From: Synergistaceae bacterium
GTDB taxonomy: Bacteria; Synergistota; Synergistia; Synergistales; Aminithiophilaceae
Length of the DNA stretch: 64,000 bases
Assembly (NCBI GenBank): GCA_016756725.1
Contig: JAESII010000004.1
Span: forward strand, 248,001-312,000
Direction: 5' to 3'
Shown: in pieces, positions 1 through 8,283 of the stretch
Numbering within the stretch: position 1 is the stretch's first letter
How the letters are laid out: each line of letters opens with the position of its first letter
Position numbers and translations under genes: made by a program
Notes under the pieces: generated by a model
Databases searched by the model: none
Told to the model about the DNA's origin: nothing
What the model saw: the letters and a program-made list of their open reading frames with translations, nothing else

Positions 1-623
1 GGCTTGTTCTCCTCGAGGCCGACGACGACACGGGCGTCGGGGAAGATCCGCCTGAGGAGCTTCGTGCCGTTGACGATGTCCTCGGCATGCTCTCTCATGA
101 CGCGGTCGTCACAGGTCAGGTAGGGCTCGCATTCGGCGCCGTTGAGGATGACCGTGTCGATGGGCGCATCGGGCGGGGGCGACAGCTTGACGGACGTGGG
201 GAAACAGGCTCCGCCGAGACCGACGATGCCCGACCCGCTGACGATGGGAAGGATCTCCTCACGGGAGAGTTCCTCCCAGCGGGGCCTCTCGTCGAAATCG
301 ACCTCTCGGGCCTGGCCGTCGCTTTCGACGACGATGGACAGGGCTCTGCCGCCGACGATGGGGCGGACCTCGATGGCCCTGACCTTGCCGGAGACGCTGG
401 AATGGATGGACACGCCGAGCTTCCCCTCCGGCGGCGAGGCGATCAGCTGCCCCCGAAGAACCTCCTGCCCCTTCTCGACGAGGGGCAGACAGGGAGCGCC
501 GATGTGCTGGCCCAGGGGAAAGACGTGAATGCCGCCGGGGGCGACGGGAGTGATGGCCTTATCTCTCGTCAGCTCCTTGCCTCCGTCGGGGTGGACACCT
601 CCCCGAAACAAACGGTGCCTCAC
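1..623 (-). CDS. rnfC: RnfC, electron transport complex subunit C (C-terminus outside window)
   Basis: This is the first ~207 residues of RnfC, the peripheral Fe-S subunit of the membrane Rnf complex, which couples ferredoxin oxidation and NAD+ reduction to Na+ or H+ export. The gene leaves the window on the left, so the C-terminal [4Fe-4S] domain is not visible. The start chosen is the GTG at 623, seven bases after GGGAGG. Diagnostic segments are the opening RLFRGGVHPDGGKELT and NGAECEPYLTCDDRVMRE, typical of the NADH/FMN-binding RnfC/NuoF-like fold, followed by VVVGLEENK at the edge. The remaining rnf genes (D, G, E, A, B) would be expected just beyond the left edge. The 5' flank is a divergent intergenic region shared with the gene at 937. 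Confidence 0.9.
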   Translation of the reverse strand, partial: MRHRLFRGGVHPDGGKELTRDKAITPVAPGGIHVFPLGQHIGAPCLPLVEKGQEVLRGQLIASPPEGKLGVSIHSSVSGKVRAIEVRPIVGGRALSIVVESDGQAREVDFDERPRWEELSREEILPIVSGSGIVGLGGACFPTSVKLSPPPDAPIDTVILNGAECEPYLTCDDRVMREHAEDIVNGTKLLRRIFPDARVVVGLEENK

Positions 624-854
624 AGCACCACCTCCCATAGGTTATAGAAAAAGAAGTCTCATCAGCCCTCAGGCCGACGCAAGGAAGAGAGGAGGGCCTT
701 CCGCCTCCGTTGCAGCGGAAACCTCCTCTCCGGGAACGCCTCCAGGTGCTTCTCCTCTGTTGACGCCTGGTGCCGGAATGGCTTGACGGGTGCGCAAAAA
801 AATCTTACCCACATTCAGAGGATAGCACAAGAGCAGAAGAAGGAATTCTCCCTC

Positions 855-882
855 TGGACAAAAGCCTTTTCTCCACTATAAA
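855..882 (+). promoter_or_regulatory. Predicted sigma-70 promoter of the VWA gene
   Basis: TGGACA (855-860), a 16-base spacer and TATAAA (877-882) lie 55 bases before the ATG at 937. The rest of the 640-936 intergenic stretch separates two divergent genes. It shows no convincing gene or structured RNA, and no strong promoter for rnfC was found in it. Confidence 0.55.
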
Positions 883-936
883 GGTGAAGGAGATTCTCCA
901 CCGCCATTTCCTGTTCCACAAAGGAGGCATTCGGCC

Positions 937-3132
937 ATGACAGACCGCAACGGACCGTCCCTTGCCGCTCTTCTGCTCCTGGCGGCGCTGGCTCTCTCTT
1001 TTGCCGTTCCATCCCCTGCCGCTTCCGGAGGGACCTACGTCATTCTCGACGCCTCGGGAAGCATGTGGGGACAGATCGACGGCAAGGCCAAGATCGTCGT
1101 CGCCAAGGAGGTTCTGTCAGGCCTCCTCGCCAACTACCCTGACGGAAGCCCCCTGGGCCTTGCCGTCTACGGCCACAGGAGAAAAGGGGACTGCGGCGAC
1201 ATCGAAGAACTGGCTCCCTTCGGCCAGACCGATCGCCAGGCCCTCATTGCCTCCGTCAACAGCCTCAACGCCCGGGGGATGACGCCGCTGACGAGCTCCA
1301 TTCTCTTCGCCGCCGAGAGGTTAAAGGCCGTCGAGGATGAAGTCACCGTCGTCCTCATCTCCGACGGCAGAGAGACCTGCAGGGGCAACCCCGTCGAAGC
1401 GGCGGCACACCTCCGAGCCAAGGGGCACCGCTTCACCCTTCACGTCATCGGCTTCGACGTCTCCGACGAGGAACAACGGCAGCTCGAAGCGATCGCCCAG
1501 GCAGGGGGAGGACGCTATTTCAACGCCGCCGATACCGCCCAGTTCCGCAGCGCCGCCGAAGAGGCCACGGCGACGACGTCGAAGACCGAGCGGGGGTGGC
1601 TTCGTCTCAAGGCCTACCGCAACGGCGAACTCTTTCAGGCACCGCTGACCGTCACCGGAGAAGGGAAGCCCCCCTTTCAGGGCCTGTCCGTCGCCGACGA
1701 CGACGATCCGGGGCTCCTGCTGCCCCCCGGGGTCTACCGGGTTACCGTCGGCGACGGAGGCTCGCCGGCACAGACGAAAGACCTCGACCTCACCGTGACA
1801 GGGGACAAGACCGCCGAGGCCGCCGTCGCCTTCGAGGCCTCGGCCCTGAAGGTTTCCGTCCTGGGCGACGGCGGACCTCGCGGGGCCACGATCGCCGTCC
1901 TCCTCAAGGGAAAGACCGTCGCCGAGGCTCACACCTACGGGGACAATCCCGTCACCTTCCCCGTCCCGGCGGGAACCTACGACGTCGTCGTCACCGACGG
2001 CGCCGTCGAACCTCCAGCCATAAGACCTTTTGAAGGCGTCGTCATCGAGCCGGGAAAGACGACGGACCTGACGGCAACGTTCGTCGGAGGCACCCTCCAG
2101 GTCTCGGCCCTTGCCGACGGCAGACCGACCCAGGCCTGGATTGCCGTCATCGCACCGGAAAAGGGCGACGAAATCGCCGGGGTCCGCTTCCATCGCGACG
2201 AAGCGAAAGACCCCGCCAACGGGCGCCTTTTTCTCCAACCCGGCACCTACGACATCCGCATCGAGGCAGAAGAGATCGACGGCGAACCCTTTGTCGCCTT
2301 TTCCGGCGTCGCCATCGAGGCGGGAAAGACGACGGACCTTGAGGCCGACTTTTCCTCGGGGATTCTCGAAGTGACGGCCCTCGAAGGAGGCAAGCCGGCC
2401 CAGGCCTGGATCGCCGTGCGAAAGAGCGGAAAAAGCGACGATATCGCCGGAGCGAGGCTCCATGCCGAAGAGGGAGAGCAAAGGGTCTCCTTCACCCTTC
2501 AGCCCGGACGCTATGACGTCGTCGTCACCTACGAAACCGTCGCCTCCAACCCCGTCAGGACGGCCTCGGCCACCGTCGAAGCGGGAAAAAGCCTTTCCCT
2601 GGAGACGGAGCTTTCGGCGGCCTCGGCCCTGGCCGTCCGCGTCACCGTCAATGGCGAGCCTTCGACGAGCTGGGTCTCCGTCCGCACCCCCGAAGAGGAC
2701 GAGGAGATCACCGGGGCCCGCATCCACGCCGACGAGGGAGAGGAGGGGGTCTTCTTCTCTCTCGAAGGGGGCAGCTACACTGTCGTCGCCACCGCCGAAG
2801 AAATCGACGGCTCTCCGTTGAGGCGCATGGGCGCCGAACTGGACGAAGGCGGCAAGGTGGAACTCCTTGCCGCCTTCGAGGCGGGAACGCTTTCGGTGAC
2901 CCTTCCGGAAAACCTGATCCAGGCCTGGATCTCCGTTATCGACGGCGAAGGCAACGAGATCGCCGGCTGCCGCCTCGGCGGAGAGGAACCGCGGCAGGGG
3001 GCCTTCCGCCTTGCCGTCGGGAGCTACACCGTCGTCGTCCACCCCGAAGGGCAAGAGGAGGCCGATCTCCTCGAATGGACCGACCAGGTCATCGAAAAGG
3101 GAACGGTAACGACCGTCCCGCCTGCGCTCTAG
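937..3132 (+). CDS. Secreted von Willebrand factor A domain protein with five beta-rich repeats
   Basis: A 731-residue exported protein. Residues 1-29 form a signal peptide (Leu/Ala core ending in PSPAAS). A VWA domain follows at about 33-220 with an intact MIDAS: DASGSM at 38-43, the downstream Thr in GMTPLTSS, and Asp in VVLISDGRETC. After it come five repeats of ~85-90 residues starting near 300, 383, 474, 561 and 648, most carrying a QAWIAV-like strand and ending in G-x-Y-D/T-V-V-V. They look like small carboxypeptidase-regulatory/PEGA-type beta sandwiches. The ATG sits behind AAAGGAGG. A metal-dependent adhesion or binding role at the cell surface is inferred. It is monocistronic and convergent with the GGDEF gene. 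I see no C-terminal anchor. Confidence 0.75.
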   Translation: MTDRNGPSLAALLLLAALALSFAVPSPAASGGTYVILDASGSMWGQIDGKAKIVVAKEVLSGLLANYPDGSPLGLAVYGHRRKGDCGDIEELAPFGQTDRQALIASVNSLNARGMTPLTSSILFAAERLKAVEDEVTVVLISDGRETCRGNPVEAAAHLRAKGHRFTLHVIGFDVSDEEQRQLEAIAQAGGGRYFNAADTAQFRSAAEEATATTSKTERGWLRLKAYRNGELFQAPLTVTGEGKPPFQGLSVADDDDPGLLLPPGVYRVTVGDGGSPAQTKDLDLTVTGDKTAEAAVAFEASALKVSVLGDGGPRGATIAVLLKGKTVAEAHTYGDNPVTFPVPAGTYDVVVTDGAVEPPAIRPFEGVVIEPGKTTDLTATFVGGTLQVSALADGRPTQAWIAVIAPEKGDEIAGVRFHRDEAKDPANGRLFLQPGTYDIRIEAEEIDGEPFVAFSGVAIEAGKTTDLEADFSSGILEVTALEGGKPAQAWIAVRKSGKSDDIAGARLHAEEGEQRVSFTLQPGRYDVVVTYETVASNPVRTASATVEAGKSLSLETELSAASALAVRVTVNGEPSTSWVSVRTPEEDEEITGARIHADEGEEGVFFSLEGGSYTVVATAEEIDGSPLRRMGAELDEGGKVELLAAFEAGTLSVTLPENLIQAWISVIDGEGNEIAGCRLGGEEPRQGAFRLAVGSYTVVVHPEGQEEADLLEWTDQVIEKGTVTTVPPAL

Positions 3133-3169
3133 GCTGCACCGGCTCCCTCTGTCTTTCGTCGGGGACCTT

Positions 3170-4399
3170 TCATCGGACGCAGTTGCGCCCCGCCGCCTTG
3201 GCCCGGTAGAGGGCCTCGTCGGCAAAGGCGAGAAGCTCTTCGGCATCAATGCCGTCGTCGGGGAAAAGGCCGACGCCGACGCTGCAGCTACAGCCGATTC
3301 CCGCCGACCCCCCATCCTGCCTGAGGGCCGTTGCAAGAGCCGCCCTCAGGCGGGACGCCACGTCGAAGGCCTCCTCCCGGCCGGCCCGGCCGGGAAGAAA
3401 AAGGACGAACTCGTCACCGCCGAGACGGGCAGCGACGTCGCCGCGGCGAAGCGAGGAGGCCAAGGTTCGCCCCACCAGGCAGAGCAGGGCATCTCCCTTG
3501 GCATGGCCGAAGGTGTCATTCACTTCCTTGAAACGGTCCAGGTCGAGATAGAGCAGGGCGAAGGGCTCCCCCGCGGCGACGGCCTTCTCCAGGGCGGCCA
3601 CGAGAGCCCTCCGGTTTCTCAGCCCCGTCAGCTCGTCGCGGCAGGCCTGGTCCAGGGCATGCTCTTCCCGTCGCTTCTGATCGGTGATGTCGACGGCCGA
3701 AGCCAGGACCTGAAGCACCTCGCCTCCTTCGTCACGCCGGAAGGGCGTCGCCCTGACGAGAACGGCCCGATAGGTCCCGTCATGATGGCGGAGGCGCAGG
3801 ACAATGTCGCAGGTCTCGCCGTCGCCGAGGCGACGGAGCCGCTCTCGGGCCGACTCCATCAGGGGAAGATCCTCGTCATGGAGCAGCTCTTCGACGGAAA
3901 AGGAACTGCCCCAGCCCTGCCCCAAGAGGCCCGACGCGCCGCGGCCGAGAAGAACGAAACGGCCTTCCCTGAGGAAAATCATCAGGGAGACCTGAGGAAG
4001 AGCCCCGTAGAGCCGCTCCAGAAAGGCCTCCGCCGCCGCGAGAGCCCGGTCTTCGGTGATGCGGGCGCTGATGTCGACGACGGTGACGAAGGTCTTTCCC
4101 GTCGCCACGTCGTGGAAAAGGGTGCATTCCCCCCAGAAGGGCCCGTCGCCGCCCCTGAGACGAAGCTCGACGGTCGCCCTCGTTCCGCCGGAATTCCTGA
4201 AGGCCCTTTCCAGCAGAAGCCGGTCCTCGGCGGCGACAAAAACGTCCAACCCTCTTCCCCTTGCTTCCTCGAAAGTCAGACTCATCGCGCCCAGCCAGGC
4301 GGGGTTGGCGTCGACAAGACGGCCCTCTTCGTCGAAAAGGGCCATCAGGTAAGGGCTGTCGAGAAAAAACCGTTCCCGGTCGTTCCTGTCACTGGCCAT
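3170..4399 (-). CDS. Diguanylate cyclase with two PAS domains (GGDEF protein)
   Basis: A 409-residue soluble signalling protein predicted to make cyclic di-GMP from two GTP. An N-terminal PAS domain (~10-120, FLDSPYLMALFDEEGRLVDAN) is followed by a second PAS/PAC segment (~125-245). The GGDEF domain occupies ~250-409, with an intact active site (ARLGGDEF near 325). RRGD lies five residues before GGDEF and is the RxxD inhibitory I-site, so product feedback is likely. There is no EAL domain and no transmembrane segment, so the PAS domains probably sense a cytoplasmic redox, ligand or energy cue. The gene is transcribed alone. TACAAT lies upstream on the minus strand but with a poor -35. Confidence 0.9.
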   Translation of the reverse strand: MASDRNDRERFFLDSPYLMALFDEEGRLVDANPAWLGAMSLTFEEARGRGLDVFVAAEDRLLLERAFRNSGGTRATVELRLRGGDGPFWGECTLFHDVATGKTFVTVVDISARITEDRALAAAEAFLERLYGALPQVSLMIFLREGRFVLLGRGASGLLGQGWGSSFSVEELLHDEDLPLMESARERLRRLGDGETCDIVLRLRHHDGTYRAVLVRATPFRRDEGGEVLQVLASAVDITDQKRREEHALDQACRDELTGLRNRRALVAALEKAVAAGEPFALLYLDLDRFKEVNDTFGHAKGDALLCLVGRTLASSLRRGDVAARLGGDEFVLFLPGRAGREEAFDVASRLRAALATALRQDGGSAGIGCSCSVGVGLFPDDGIDAEELLAFADEALYRAKAAGRNCVR

Positions 4400-4504
4400 C
4401 GTCTGCGTCCTCCTGCCGTCGTCTTTTGCGTTCGGCCATTGTACGCCCCACGACCTCCTTCGTCGACATCTTTCACGGTGCGAGAAGGAGGGCCTCCTCC
4501 CTTC

Positions 4505-4532
4505 TTGACAGGATTCTGAAAAGAGATAAGAT
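4505..4532 (+). promoter_or_regulatory. Sigma-70 promoter driving the riboswitch-exchanger unit
   Basis: A consensus TTGACA (4505-4510), a 16-base spacer and TAAGAT (4527-4532) stand immediately before the riboswitch. Transcription would start near 4539, just upstream of the aptamer. Confidence 0.75.
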
Positions 4533-4540
4533 CTGTTTCA

Positions 4541-4640
4541 GATCCCCCAAGGGGAGTAGCCGCTTCGTGACGGCGTCAACAGCCGGCCTTCGGGCCTGGC
4601 GCCGTCGTCGGACAGAGTGCCGATCGGCGAGACCTTCGGA
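4541..4640 (+). ncRNA. yybP-ykoY (manganese-sensing) riboswitch aptamer
   Basis: The leader has the hallmarks of the yybP-ykoY family: GGGGAGTAGC at 4551-4560, a CGTCAACA segment after the first arm, a GC-rich second arm, and the closing GAGACCTTCG at 4629-4638. AAGG at 4549-4552 pairs with CCTT of that closing element to form helix P1. Members of this class bind Mn2+ and commonly control MntP, P-type ATPase or Ca2+/cation exchanger genes, matching the exchanger that follows at 4711. The assignment rests on these conserved blocks, not on a covariance-model score. Confidence 0.8.
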
Positions 4641-4675
4641 GACGACGGAAGTCGGATTCGAAGGTCTCCTTTTTT
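4629..4675 (+). terminator. Riboswitch expression-platform terminator
   Basis: GAGACCTTCG (4629-4638) can pair perfectly with CGAAGGTCTC (4659-4668), followed by a T run at 4670-4675. This is an intrinsic terminator. Its left arm is the same segment that closes the aptamer P1 helix, so the two structures exclude each other. Mn2+ binding should favour P1, block the terminator and switch the exchanger on. Confidence 0.8.
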
Positions 4676-4710
4676 GCGCCTTCATCGACGGAAAGGGGAA
4701 ATCACGGAAG

Positions 4711-5625
4711 ATGACACTCACTTTGGCCATCGTGGCCGGCCTGGCCCTGCTCTACGGGGGCGGAGAAATGCTCGTCCGGGGGAGCTCCGGCCTGGCCCGG
4801 AGACTGGGCCTTTCGCCCTTCGTGGTCAGCCTCACCGTCGTCGCCTTCGGCACCTCCGCCCCGGAGCTGGCCGCCGCCCTGGCAGCCATCCTCCGAGGTT
4901 CGGAAGATCTCGTCATGGGAAACGTCCTCGGCTCCAACGTGGCCAACCTGGGCCTCATCCTGGGGCTGTCGGTCCTCCTGAGACCCGTCGCCGTCGCCCC
5001 TTCGGCCTTTCGCCGCGACCTTCCCCTTCTCGTCCTGACGAGCCTCATTCTCCTGGCCTTTCTCGCCCGGGGAAGGATCACGCCCCTGACGGGGCTCCTT
5101 CTGCTGATCCTCCTCATCGGCTACACCGTCCTGACACTCAGGAACGCACAACCCGTCCCGGCCGACGACGGGCCCCGTCCATCCCTTCTGTCCTCTCTGG
5201 CGGCCGTGACCGGCGCCGTCGCCGTCCTCGCCTTCGGCGCCGACCTTCTCGTGGAAAACGCCGTCACCCTCGCCCGCCTCTGGGGCGTCGGGGAGCATCT
5301 CATCGGCCTCACCGTCATCGCCTTGGGCACAAGCCTGCCCGAGCTTTCGAGCTGCCTCGTCGCGGCCTCCCGGGGCGACGGCGACTTCATCTTCGGCAAC
5401 CTGCTGGGGTCGAACATCTTCAACGTCCTGGCCATCCTGGGCCTCTCGGCCCAGGCCGGTCCCTTCCGGACCCCCTGGCAGCTCTTCGGGGCCGAAGGAC
5501 TCATCCTGGTCGCCCTCTCCCTTCTTCTCGTCCTCTTCTCCGCCACGGGCCTCCGCATCGCCCGTCGCGAGGGAGTCTGCCTCCTGGCCTGCTACGGCGG
5601 CTATCTGGCCTATCTCGCCGCCTGA
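4711..5625 (+). CDS. CaxA/YrbG-family cation (Ca2+/Mn2+):H+ or Na+ exchanger
   Basis: A 304-residue inner-membrane antiporter of the K+-dependent Na+/Ca2+ exchanger-related family, with about ten membrane helices. Both inverted alpha repeats are intact: GTSAPEL (47-53) with GNVLGSN (~70), and GTSLPEL (~207-213) with GNLLGSN (~229). These acidic motifs form the ion-binding site. The start is the ATG at 4711, since an upstream extension would run through the riboswitch terminator. The upstream Mn2+-type riboswitch makes Mn2+ efflux (detoxification) the most likely role, with Ca2+ export possible. The gene is followed by its own terminator. Confidence 0.88.
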   Translation: MTLTLAIVAGLALLYGGGEMLVRGSSGLARRLGLSPFVVSLTVVAFGTSAPELAAALAAILRGSEDLVMGNVLGSNVANLGLILGLSVLLRPVAVAPSAFRRDLPLLVLTSLILLAFLARGRITPLTGLLLLILLIGYTVLTLRNAQPVPADDGPRPSLLSSLAAVTGAVAVLAFGADLLVENAVTLARLWGVGEHLIGLTVIALGTSLPELSSCLVAASRGDGDFIFGNLLGSNIFNVLAILGLSAQAGPFRTPWQLFGAEGLILVALSLLLVLFSATGLRIARREGVCLLACYGGYLAYLAA

Positions 5626-5649
5626 GACGAGCGGGAAGGACCAACGGCA

Positions 5650-5680
5650 AAGGGGAGCCCTTCGGGGCTCCCCTTTTTTG
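5650..5680 (+). terminator. Intrinsic terminator of the exchanger gene
   Basis: AAAGGGGAGCCC, loop CTTCG, then GGGCTCCCCTTTTTT forms a strong GC stem with a T run, 25 bases after the stop codon. Confidence 0.85.
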
Positions 5681-5694
5681 ACATTAATTCGAAG

Positions 5695-5723
5695 TTGACA
5701 GAGAAATCCCGAAGACATACAAT
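5695..5723 (+). promoter_or_regulatory. Sigma-70 promoter of the IclR-TRAP cluster
   Basis: TTGACA (5695-5700), a 17-base spacer and TACAAT (5718-5723) match the consensus closely. Transcription would begin near 5730, just before the IclR-type palindrome. Confidence 0.8.
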
Positions 5724-5742
5724 TCAGACATAGTTCTTTATA

Positions 5743-5759
5743 TGGAAATAGTTTTTCCA
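5743..5759 (+). promoter_or_regulatory. IclR-type operator palindrome
   Basis: TGGAAA-N5-TTTCCA is an inverted repeat between the promoter and the GTG of the IclR-family gene. It closely resembles the TGGAAAT-N-ATTTCCA operator of E. coli IclR, with a centre two bases longer. Its place just downstream of the -10 would suit autorepression. Confidence 0.65.
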
Positions 5760-5784
5760 AATAGGAAACAAGGAGGGACGCCCG

Positions 5785-6537
5785 GTGAGCAGTCTCGATA
5801 AGGGAATCCGCATCCTCAAGCTCCTCGGAGAACCGCCCTACGAGTACGGCCTCAAGGAGATCGCCGACAGCCTCGCCATGGGACGGAGCGGCGCCTTCAA
5901 GCTCCTGGACGCCATGAAGGGCGAGCACGTCGTCATCCAGGACCCGTCGACGAAGAAGTACCATCTCGGTCCCGTCATGCTCCGCCTGGGGCGCGTCTAC
6001 GGCGAGCTCAAGGGGCTGGAGGAGCTGGCTGATCCCATCCTGACCTACATCCACCGCACCAGCGGCGAGACGACCTACCTCACCCTCTGGGAGGGCAACC
6101 GGGCCTTTCCGGCCTACAAGAAGAGCTCCCCCGAAGGGGTCTACGGCTACAACGACTTCATCGGCAAGAGCATCCCCCTCAATGCCGGCGCCTCGGCCAT
6201 GGTCCTCTGCGCCTACCAGGGCGAGGAGCAGATCCGCTCCCTCCTCGAACAGGCCGAGCTGCCCAAGAGGACGCCCCTGACCGAGACGGACCCGGAGAGA
6301 CTGATGGAGCTCTACGCCGCGATCCGCGAGAGGGGCCACGTCCTGGAGGACCGGACCTTCAGCCTCGAGCACGTCTGCCTCGCCGTCCCCGTCTTCGACC
6401 GCAACGGCGAGGTCTGGTCCTGTCTCTGCCTGGCGGCGGCGACGGAAAAGGCCACCGAGGAGAGGATCACCCAGTGGCTTCAGCTGCTGAAAGACGGCGC
6501 CGAGGAGCTTTCGACGAAGCTCCAGTTCCGGCGCTAG
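5785..6537 (+). CDS. IclR-family transcriptional regulator
   Basis: A 250-residue regulator with an N-terminal winged helix-turn-helix (~1-65, LKEIADSLAMGRSGAFKLLDAM) and a C-terminal IclR effector domain (~70-245), including the family-typical VFDRNGEVWSCLCLAA. The GTG at 5785 follows AGGAGG at a good distance. It probably binds the palindrome at 5743-5759 and controls itself and the TRAP/RocB genes behind it, in response to a small organic acid or amino-acid derivative. The gap to dctP is 114 bases without a terminator, so cotranscription is plausible. The effector is unknown. Confidence 0.9.
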   Translation: MSSLDKGIRILKLLGEPPYEYGLKEIADSLAMGRSGAFKLLDAMKGEHVVIQDPSTKKYHLGPVMLRLGRVYGELKGLEELADPILTYIHRTSGETTYLTLWEGNRAFPAYKKSSPEGVYGYNDFIGKSIPLNAGASAMVLCAYQGEEQIRSLLEQAELPKRTPLTETDPERLMELYAAIRERGHVLEDRTFSLEHVCLAVPVFDRNGEVWSCLCLAAATEKATEERITQWLQLLKDGAEELSTKLQFRR

Positions 6538-6654
6538 GGCCCTTGGCTTTATCGCGGGGAATCGGCGAGGAGGTGGTGCTCTGTCACGGCAGTCCCGAGA
6601 GGCGATGACGCAATCGGTGCAACAGCAGACCGCCCCAGACGAAAGGAGATCGTG

Positions 6655-7683
6655 ATGAACGGTACGGGAAGAAACGGTACGGGAAGAAAACTTTTTGCGA
6701 CGGTGACGGCTCTTCTGGCTCTCTCCCTGGTCCTCGGGACCTTCGGTCCCGCCCAGGCGAAGACGACGATCAAGGTGGCGGGCATTTCGCCCGTCGAATA
6801 CCGCTCCACCCAGTCCCTCTACCGCATCGCCGAGAAGGTGAAGGAGCAGACGGACGGACGGATCGAGATGAGGATCTTTCCCATGAACCAGCTCGGCGAC
6901 TACACCCAGATTTTTGAGGAGATCCGCCGGGGGACGATCGAGATGGGACTGATCTTCCTCCCCAGCCAGTTCGACGTGACCCTTGAGCTGGGCTCCATGC
7001 CCTTTTTAGCCGAGAACTACAGCCAGATCCGGCAGGCCCTCTCACCGGGGGCCTTCGTGTGCGACACCCTTGACGCGGCCCTGGACAAGCTCGGCGTCAA
7101 GCAGCTTCGGATCTTCGGCGAAGGCTTCATCGGACTGGGATCGAAGAAAGAACCGGAAAACCCGACGGACCCCAAGGCCGACAAGGGCCTTCTCGTGCGG
7201 GTCGCTCCCGTGGCCGTCTACAAGTACATGGCCGAGGACATGGGATTCCGGACGACGACGATCCCCTATGCCGACACCTACAGCGCCATTCAGACCGGCG
7301 TCTGCGACGGGTGGATCGGCGGATCTTCCCAGATCAATTATCAGGTTTTCGGCGACGTCATCAAGTACTACGTGGCCTACAACAGCCTTTTTGACCAGAC
7401 GACGATGATGATCAACAAGAAACTCTGGGAGGAACTCTCCGAAGAGGACCGCAAGATCATCTCCGACGCCGTCGACGTCGAGGCCGATTTGAGCTTCGAG
7501 CTCTGCGAGCAGGAGGATGCCGACTATCTGGCCAAGATGGAGGAACGGGGCATCGAAGTCATCACCTTCACCGACGCCGAAAAGGCCGAGATGGCCCGCT
7601 ATATCCGCGCCCAGACCTGGCCCAAGCTCAAGGAACGTCTCGGCGACGACCTCATCGACCGCCTCATGGAGGCCTACCAGTAA
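6655..7683 (+). CDS. dctP: TRAP transporter substrate-binding protein DctP
   Basis: A 342-residue periplasmic solute receptor of the DctP family, with a signal peptide ending near PAQAKTT. The conserved region MEIGLIFLPSQFD...LGSMPFLAENY and the later SAIQTGVCDGWIGG follow the TRAP receptor pattern, in which an Arg usually clamps a carboxylate. GTG (6652) and ATG (6655) are adjacent. The ATG is better spaced from AAAGGAGA. The N-terminus carries a perfect 15-base tandem duplication (6661-6690) that encodes GTGRN-GTGRK. It is the first gene of the dctPQM set. The ligand cannot be read from sequence, but the RocB-like peptidase downstream suggests an amino-acid derivative. Confidence 0.92.
   Translation: MNGTGRNGTGRKLFATVTALLALSLVLGTFGPAQAKTTIKVAGISPVEYRSTQSLYRIAEKVKEQTDGRIEMRIFPMNQLGDYTQIFEEIRRGTIEMGLIFLPSQFDVTLELGSMPFLAENYSQIRQALSPGAFVCDTLDAALDKLGVKQLRIFGEGFIGLGSKKEPENPTDPKADKGLLVRVAPVAVYKYMAEDMGFRTTTIPYADTYSAIQTGVCDGWIGGSSQINYQVFGDVIKYYVAYNSLFDQTTMMINKKLWEELSEEDRKIISDAVDVEADLSFELCEQEDADYLAKMEERGIEVITFTDAEKAEMARYIRAQTWPKLKERLGDDLIDRLMEAYQ
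6661..6690 (+). repeat. 15-bp tandem duplication inside dctP signal peptide
   Basis: Two copies of GGTACGGGAAGAAA plus one variable base lie head to tail. They duplicate five residues in the positively charged n-region of the signal peptide. The second copy differs only at its last base, which points to a recent slippage event. Confidence 0.85.
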
Positions 7684-7740
7684 TCCCTCAGGGAGGCGTT
7701 CCGCCAGCGGAGCGCCTCCCTTCCGATCGGAGGTGACTTC

Positions 7741-8283
7741 GTGAATGCCATCGCAGCCATAAAGGCTTCCCTCCTCTGGAGAGGCCTGGAGCTTCTCCAG
7801 AAGGCCGTCCTCATCCTGTCCAGCCTCTTCGTGGCTCTCATCATGTGCGCCCAGGTCCTCATGCGCTACGTCTTCAAATCCGATCTCTACGGCATGGAGG
7901 AGATCATCATCATCGTCGCCTTCTGGCTCTACTTCCTGGGCAGCTCCTACGGCGTCTTCGAGAAGAGCCACGTCCGGGCCGACATCATCCCCCAGCTTCT
8001 GCCCGAGACGCCCCGGCGCCTTCTCTCCCTGGCCGTCCAGGCGACGATGACCGCCCTCTGTCTCCTCTTCTCCTGGTGGGGCTTCGATTTCGTCGGCTAC
8101 AGCCTTCGCGAGATGCCCCGGACCCTGATCTGGGGCGTGCCTCTCGCCGTCTCTCAGGCGTCCGTTCTCACGGGCTACCTGATCATGAGCTTCTATTCCG
8201 TCATCTACCTGGCCGAGGAGTTCCTCGACGTCCGCGCCCATTTCCGCGGCGACGAGAAGGCAGCCGGGGAGGTGCAGCCATGA
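7741..8283 (+). CDS. dctQ: TRAP transporter small permease DctQ
   Basis: A 180-residue inner-membrane protein with four predicted helices, the usual DctQ arrangement. It includes the typical segment EEIIIIVAFWLYFLGSSYGV and an R-A-D-I motif after helix 2. The GTG at 7741 is preceded by GGAGGTG. Its stop overlaps the dctM start (ATGA), so the two are translationally coupled. It bridges the receptor and the large permease of a Na+-driven importer. Confidence 0.92.
   Translation: MNAIAAIKASLLWRGLELLQKAVLILSSLFVALIMCAQVLMRYVFKSDLYGMEEIIIIVAFWLYFLGSSYGVFEKSHVRADIIPQLLPETPRRLLSLAVQATMTALCLLFSWWGFDFVGYSLREMPRTLIWGVPLAVSQASVLTGYLIMSFYSVIYLAEEFLDVRAHFRGDEKAAGEVQP

Noticed and set aside
1321-3336. Long open frame antisense to the VWA gene
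   Set aside because: High GC content with strong third-position bias keeps antisense frames open. It lacks a ribosome-binding site, has Arg/Gly/Asp-rich low-complexity translation and fully opposes a gene with clear domains.
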